Shown in pieces: positions 6,140-9,148 of a stretch of 9,148 nucleotides of DNA (position 1 is the first letter of the stretch; each line of letters starts with the position of its first letter). A program made the translations under genes and the position numbers. The notes under the pieces were generated by a model. That model was not told where the DNA came from. It did not search any database and saw nothing but the letters and a program-made list of their open reading frames with translations. This DNA comes from Hyphomonadaceae bacterium. Lineage in GTDB: Bacteria; Pseudomonadota; Alphaproteobacteria; Caulobacterales; Aquidulcibacteraceae. The stretch covers positions 1 to 9,148 of the forward strand of contig JALOSP010000027.1 of assembly GCA_025458365.1 (NCBI GenBank). Direction: 5' to 3'.

Positions 6140-7077
6140 GCGACGACAGTTCCAGTCGCGTCGAGGCCAATGGCACACGGATCGGGCTCTTCCAGCGCCT
6201 GACCCGGGGCCTCCGACGCAAGGATGCCACAACCCATGCCGACCCAGTCGAAGTGCTGCGCGAACGCGCCGAATCCGGCGAGGCGCTGGGCGAAAACCAG
6301 CGCGAGATGATCATTGCTGCGGCCTCGTTCGACCGGATCCGGGTGGGCGAGATCATGGTGCCGCGTGCTGACATTGCTGCCATCGAGATCAATACGACCC
6401 TGGGTGAAGTCGCCCGCGCCTTTGCCGAGCACCAGCACTCGCGGTTTCCGATCTATACCGATGTGCTCGATCACCCGGTCGGCATGGTGCATGTGAAGGA
6501 CGTACTCGCCTGCCTGACACCGCAGGAAGATGGCACCGTACCGCACCAGCCTGATGAACGGCTGCTTGCCAAGCTGAAGCGTGAGGTTCTGTTCGTCCCG
6601 GCCTCGTTGCAATTGCCCAATCTGCTCAAGCAGATGCGGACCAAGCGGTGCCAGATGGCGCTGGTGATCGACGAATATGGCGGCACGGACGGCCTCGTCA
6701 CGATCGAGGATCTGCTGGAAGAAATCATCGGCGAAATCGATGACGAGTATGATGACGATGCCGCCGAGATGCTGGTGGCGCTCAACACCGGGCGCTGGGA
6801 AGCCGATGCCCGTGTCGAGCTGGACATGCTGCAGGAACAGACCGGTGCCGACTTTGCCATGGAAGACATGGAAGACGAGATCGACACGATTGGCGGCCTG
6901 GTGTTTGCCATCGCCGGGCGGATCCCCCAGCGGGGCGAGTTGCTGAAGCATCCCAATGGCTACGAGTTCGAGGTGGTCGAGGTCGATGCGCGCAGGATCA
7001 GGAAGGTTCGACTGCGCGCACCCGAACATGCCCGCGGTGAGCCTGCCACCATCGCGGCAGGCGCCAATGACAGCTGA
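6136..7077 (+). CDS. corC: CBS-domain protein CorC/YbeX (HlyC/CorC family)
   Basis: CorC/YbeX proteins carry paired CBS domains that bind adenine nucleotides, and a C-terminal CorC_HlyC domain. They are linked to magnesium/cobalt efflux and, through their genomic position, to ribosome metabolism. The product has 313 residues and no membrane segments, so it is the soluble form without the DUF21 domain. The first CBS domain begins around [14 protein letters not shown] (71-84) and runs to about 130. The second (about 145-200) ends in the hallmark [20 protein letters not shown] (174-193), then [13 protein letters not shown]. The CorC_HlyC domain covers about 218-297. The ATG overlaps the ybeY stop, with GAGG (6128-6131) just upstream. 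The name corC follows the family; a direct role in cobalt or magnesium transport is not shown by the sequence. Confidence 0.93.
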   Translation: MSDDSSSRVEANGTRIGLFQRLTRGLRRKDATTHADPVEVLRERAESGEALGENQREMIIAAASFDRIRVGEIMVPRADIAAIEINTTLGEVARAFAEHQHSRFPIYTDVLDHPVGMVHVKDVLACLTPQEDGTVPHQPDERLLAKLKREVLFVPASLQLPNLLKQMRTKRCQMALVIDEYGGTDGLVTIEDLLEEIIGEIDDEYDDDAAEMLVALNTGRWEADARVELDMLQEQTGADFAMEDMEDEIDTIGGLVFAIAGRIPQRGELLKHPNGYEFEVVEVDARRIRKVRLRAPEHARGEPATIAAGANDS

Positions 7078-8572
7078 CGGGGTGCTGGCAAAAGCCGGAC
7101 TGGCCCGGACATGGCTTCAGGACCGGGCCGGGTGGCGGGCCGGTATGATCGCATTTGTGGCAGGCGCGATCAGCGTCTTTGGACTGGCGCCTTTCCATAT
7201 ATGGCCTGCCTTCTGCATCGGGGTCAGTGTGTTGCTGGTCTTGCTCGCCGGGTCGGCGCAGGCGGGTTCTGCGAAGGCGCGGCTGGGGTCCGGATTCGGA
7301 CGCGCTTGGTGTTTCGCATTCGGCTATTTCTTCTTCGGCCTGAGCTGGGTTGGCGAGGCATTTCTGGTCGATGCCGAGAAGTTTGCCGCCCTGATGCCCT
7401 TGGCCATCAGCATTCTGCCTGCGGGGCTTGCCCTGTTCTGGGGCGTGGCCGGGGCAGCATTCGCCATGCTGAAGCCACGGGGCGCCCTGGCGCTGCCAGT
7501 CTTTGCCCTTGTGTTCAGTGCAGTGGAGGTCGGCCGGTCTGTTCTGTTCACCGGATTTCCGTGGAACCTGCCAGCCTATGTCTGGAGCGGCGGTGGGCTG
7601 ATGTCGCAATCGGCTGCTTTGGTCGGCCCGCATGGGGTGGGTCTATTGACGCTGCTGATGCTGGCTGCACCGGCGGTTGCAGGCCTATCAGGATGGCGGA
7701 CGGTGTGGGCGGTGGCGGCTTCGGCCACGCTTGCCGCGCTGGCCTATGGCGGTGTGCGGCTGTCTGCCCCGCCTGCGACATCCGATACCCAGCCAGTGAT
7801 AGCCGCCGGTCAGGCCGGGTTCACCATGAAAGAGCTGTTTGACCGGGCGAATCTTGACCGGATCAAGGATGCCTATTTGCGGTTGCTCGACAGCCCTGAA
7901 GCACAGGGCGCCGATGTGATCGTCTGGCCTGAAGGAGCCTTCCCGGTCTTCCTGATGGAAAATGAGGGCTTGCTGTCAGACATCGGTGCCCGGCTTGGTG
8001 ACCGCACGCTGATTGTCGGCACGATCCGTCGCGACTTGCGGGGGATGGGGACCAACCTCCACAACTCGATGATCGCGTTGCGCAATACGACGCCCGGCGA
8101 TCCGTCCAGCCTTGCTGTCATTGGGCTGGCTGACAAGCATCATCTGGTGCCATTTGGCGAATATCTGCCATTTCGCGACGCCTTTGCTGCCCTCGGTGTG
8201 GATGATTTGATCGCTTATGAAGGCGATATGATATCAGCTCCTGCCCCTTCCGTCCTGACCATCCCCGGCCTGCCGCCAGCCGACGCGCGGGTGTGCTACG
8301 AGGTCATTTTTCCCGGCTTCAATCCGGCTGCCACCGGGGTGACACAATGGATCGTCAATGTGTCGGTTGACAGCTGGTACGGCGACGGCCTCGGCCCGCA
8401 TCAGCATTTCAATCAGGCCAGATGGAGGGCAATCGAAACGGGACAACCTCTGGTTCGGGCTGCCAGTGGCGGCTGGTCGGCTATTGTGGATCCCTATGGA
8501 CGCGTCCTGGATTCCACCCGGGACGGCACACGTCTGGCGCGCGCACGCTTGCCTGTATCCGTGGGTAATTGA
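7067..8572 (+). CDS. lnt: Apolipoprotein N-acyltransferase
   Basis: Lnt is an inner-membrane enzyme that transfers an acyl chain from a phospholipid to the N-terminal cysteine of diacylated apolipoproteins, the last step of lipoprotein maturation before Lol sorting. The product has 501 residues, a normal length. The N-terminal third to half is a set of hydrophobic helices (about 25-230, for example 28-63, 81-100, 107-135, 142-160, 185-205 and 212-230). The periplasmic nitrilase-like domain follows, with the catalytic triad in WPEG (Glu289), LADKHHLVPFGEYLPF (Lys357) and ARVCYEVIFPG (Cys410). The start ATG lies 11 bases inside corC; the frame stays open back to 6956, but that part is corC in another frame. 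One small oddity is that the start of the nitrilase domain reads VIAAGQAGF (244-252) where many Lnt proteins have a VQGN- or VQPN-type motif. Confidence 0.95.
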   Translation: MTADGVLAKAGLARTWLQDRAGWRAGMIAFVAGAISVFGLAPFHIWPAFCIGVSVLLVLLAGSAQAGSAKARLGSGFGRAWCFAFGYFFFGLSWVGEAFLVDAEKFAALMPLAISILPAGLALFWGVAGAAFAMLKPRGALALPVFALVFSAVEVGRSVLFTGFPWNLPAYVWSGGGLMSQSAALVGPHGVGLLTLLMLAAPAVAGLSGWRTVWAVAASATLAALAYGGVRLSAPPATSDTQPVIAAGQAGFTMKELFDRANLDRIKDAYLRLLDSPEAQGADVIVWPEGAFPVFLMENEGLLSDIGARLGDRTLIVGTIRRDLRGMGTNLHNSMIALRNTTPGDPSSLAVIGLADKHHLVPFGEYLPFRDAFAALGVDDLIAYEGDMISAPAPSVLTIPGLPPADARVCYEVIFPGFNPAATGVTQWIVNVSVDSWYGDGLGPHQHFNQARWRAIETGQPLVRAASGGWSAIVDPYGRVLDSTRDGTRLARARLPVSVGN

Positions 8573-8633
8573 CAGCTGGTGCACGTTCATGGTGTATCGC
8601 GATTAACTGTAACGGCCTCGCTTGAAATGCAAC

Positions 8634-8653
8634 CAATCGCAATTCCGTGATTG
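8634..8653. promoter_or_regulatory. Imperfect dyad overlapping a TTGACA element
   Basis: The arms caatcgc (8634-8640) and gtgattg (8647-8653) pair at six of seven positions around aattcc. The right arm overlaps the start of TTGACA (8651-8656), a perfect -35 hexamer, but no good -10 is found 16-18 bases further on. An operator for the downstream XRE regulator is plausible and unproven. The palindrome atcgcgat (8596-8603) lies a little upstream. Confidence 0.35.
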
Positions 8654-8659
8654 ACACAG

Positions 8660-8687
8660 GCGTCACCTCCAGTAACGAGGGTGACGC
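8660..8687. repeat. Perfect 8-bp inverted repeat in the leader of the XRE gene
   Basis: The arms gcgtcacc (8660-8667) and ggtgacgc (8680-8687) are exact reverse complements around a 12-base spacer, and pairing can extend by CTC/GAG with one bulged base. It sits between the TTGACA element and the ribosome binding site AGGAGA (8688-8693), so it could be an operator or an mRNA stem that limits translation. It has no T-run and does not match SAM riboswitch types I know. Confidence 0.65.
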
Positions 8688-8702
8688 AGGAGAGAATGCA
8701 AG

Positions 8703-9131
8703 ATGTCAAATGAACGCAGGTCCACCCCGATCGATGCCTATGTGGGGCGCCGTCTCAAGCAGCGCCGTGAAGGCATGGGCATGAGTCAGGATCGCCTGGG
8801 TGAACTTTTGGGCATCTCGTTCCAGCAGGTCCAGAAGTACGAGCGCGGCCAGAATCGTGTGGGTGCAAGCCGCCTGTTCCAGCTCTGCGGGATCCTGGGT
8901 GTCGAGGCAGGCTTCTTCTTCGACGGCCTGAAGCCGACGGCACCGGCAGGCATGGCCGAAGCCGAAGTCGATGCCAGCGCACCAGAGCCTTTGTCCACCG
9001 CTGCGTTGCTGGCCGCACCCGGCGCCTTGGAACTGTTGGCCGAATATGCCCGACTGATCCACCCCGGCCAACGCAAAAAGGTTGTCGAATTGGTCCGGCT
9101 GCTGGCGCAGGACGCCGTCGAAGCGGGCTGA
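8703..9131 (+). CDS. XRE-family helix-turn-helix transcriptional regulator
   Basis: The product is a 142-residue cytoplasmic DNA-binding protein. An HTH_3/Cro-C1 type domain covers about residues 14-70: YVGRRLKQRREGMGMSQDRL leads into GELLGISFQQVQKYERGQN, with the recognition helix around SFQQVQKYERG (39-49). A low-complexity Ala/Pro/Glu linker (77-100) and a C-terminal helical tail (about 104-140, ending LIHPGQRKKVVELVRLLAQ) follow. There is no sensor or peptidase domain, so any signal is probably sensed by partner proteins or by the tail. The start is well supported by AGGAGA at 8688-8693. It is separated from lnt by 130 bases with its own candidate promoter and dyads, suggesting independent, perhaps self-regulated transcription. 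I recall similar regulators directly before metK in alphaproteobacteria; the window ends too soon to test this. Confidence 0.9.
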   Translation: MSNERRSTPIDAYVGRRLKQRREGMGMSQDRLGELLGISFQQVQKYERGQNRVGASRLFQLCGILGVEAGFFFDGLKPTAPAGMAEAEVDASAPEPLSTAALLAAPGALELLAEYARLIHPGQRKKVVELVRLLAQDAVEAG

Positions 9132-9148
9132 TCGCACGTAACAGGCGC

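Noticed and set aside
6046..7029. Open frame of 327 codons on the minus strand
   Set aside because: It is the antisense of ybeY and corC with no protein-like motifs.
8573..8702. SAM-type riboswitch before the XRE gene
   Set aside because: The expected proximity to metK prompted a check, but the stem and loop sequences do not match the SAM-II, SAM-V or SAM/SAH consensus features that I know.
1..9148. CRISPR array, tRNA or rRNA gene, replication origin, prophage genes
   Set aside because: I saw no regularly spaced repeats, no cloverleaf-like segment, no rRNA sequence, no cluster of DnaA boxes and no phage genes on reading through the window.

Overview
The window looks like chromosomal DNA from an alphaproteobacterium, most likely of the Caulobacterales/Maricaulales/Hyphomonadaceae type. 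The reasons are high G+C with matching codon use, an rpsU gene divergent from a COQ9-family ubiquinone gene, and the run miaB-phoH-ybeY-corC-lnt followed by a short XRE regulator. I recall that regulator preceding metK in several alphaproteobacteria. The assignment rests on family recognition and gene order, not on a search.

Left part (1 to about 1420): the 5' two thirds of rfbB (dTDP-glucose 4,6-dehydratase) lies on the minus strand and runs off the left edge. It is probably the first gene of a surface-polysaccharide sugar-nucleotide cluster. Upstream of it is a small insertion-sequence graveyard: the frameshifted 3' end of an IS3-family orfB (about 805-1030) and the frameshifted 3' end of an IS630-family transposase (about 1221-1354), both on the minus strand. 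Several clean inverted repeats lie in this section.

Middle part (about 1420 to 3112): rpsU (ribosomal protein S21, minus strand) has a textbook intrinsic terminator. COQ9 is divergent on the plus strand. A gene-poor gap of about 190 bases follows, then a small membrane-anchored Excalibur-domain protein on the minus strand.

Right part (3244 to 9131): a tightly packed plus-strand operon of miaB (tRNA ms2i6A methylthiotransferase), phoH-like/ybeZ ATPase, ybeY (rRNA maturation endonuclease), corC/ybeX (CBS-domain protein) and lnt (apolipoprotein N-acyltransferase). Three junctions are 4-base ATGA overlaps and the last is an 11-base overlap, which suggests translational coupling. It joins tRNA modification, 16S rRNA/ribosome quality control and envelope lipoprotein maturation. 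An XRE-family regulator follows after a 130-base gap containing two dyads, one next to a TTGACA hexamer; these are candidate autoregulatory operators.

Most of the window is conserved core genome. I see no clear evidence of a new multi-gene system. The points most worth a second look are the dyads before the XRE gene, the perfect inverted repeat before rfbB, the layered IS remnants, and the divergent Excalibur protein beside miaB.
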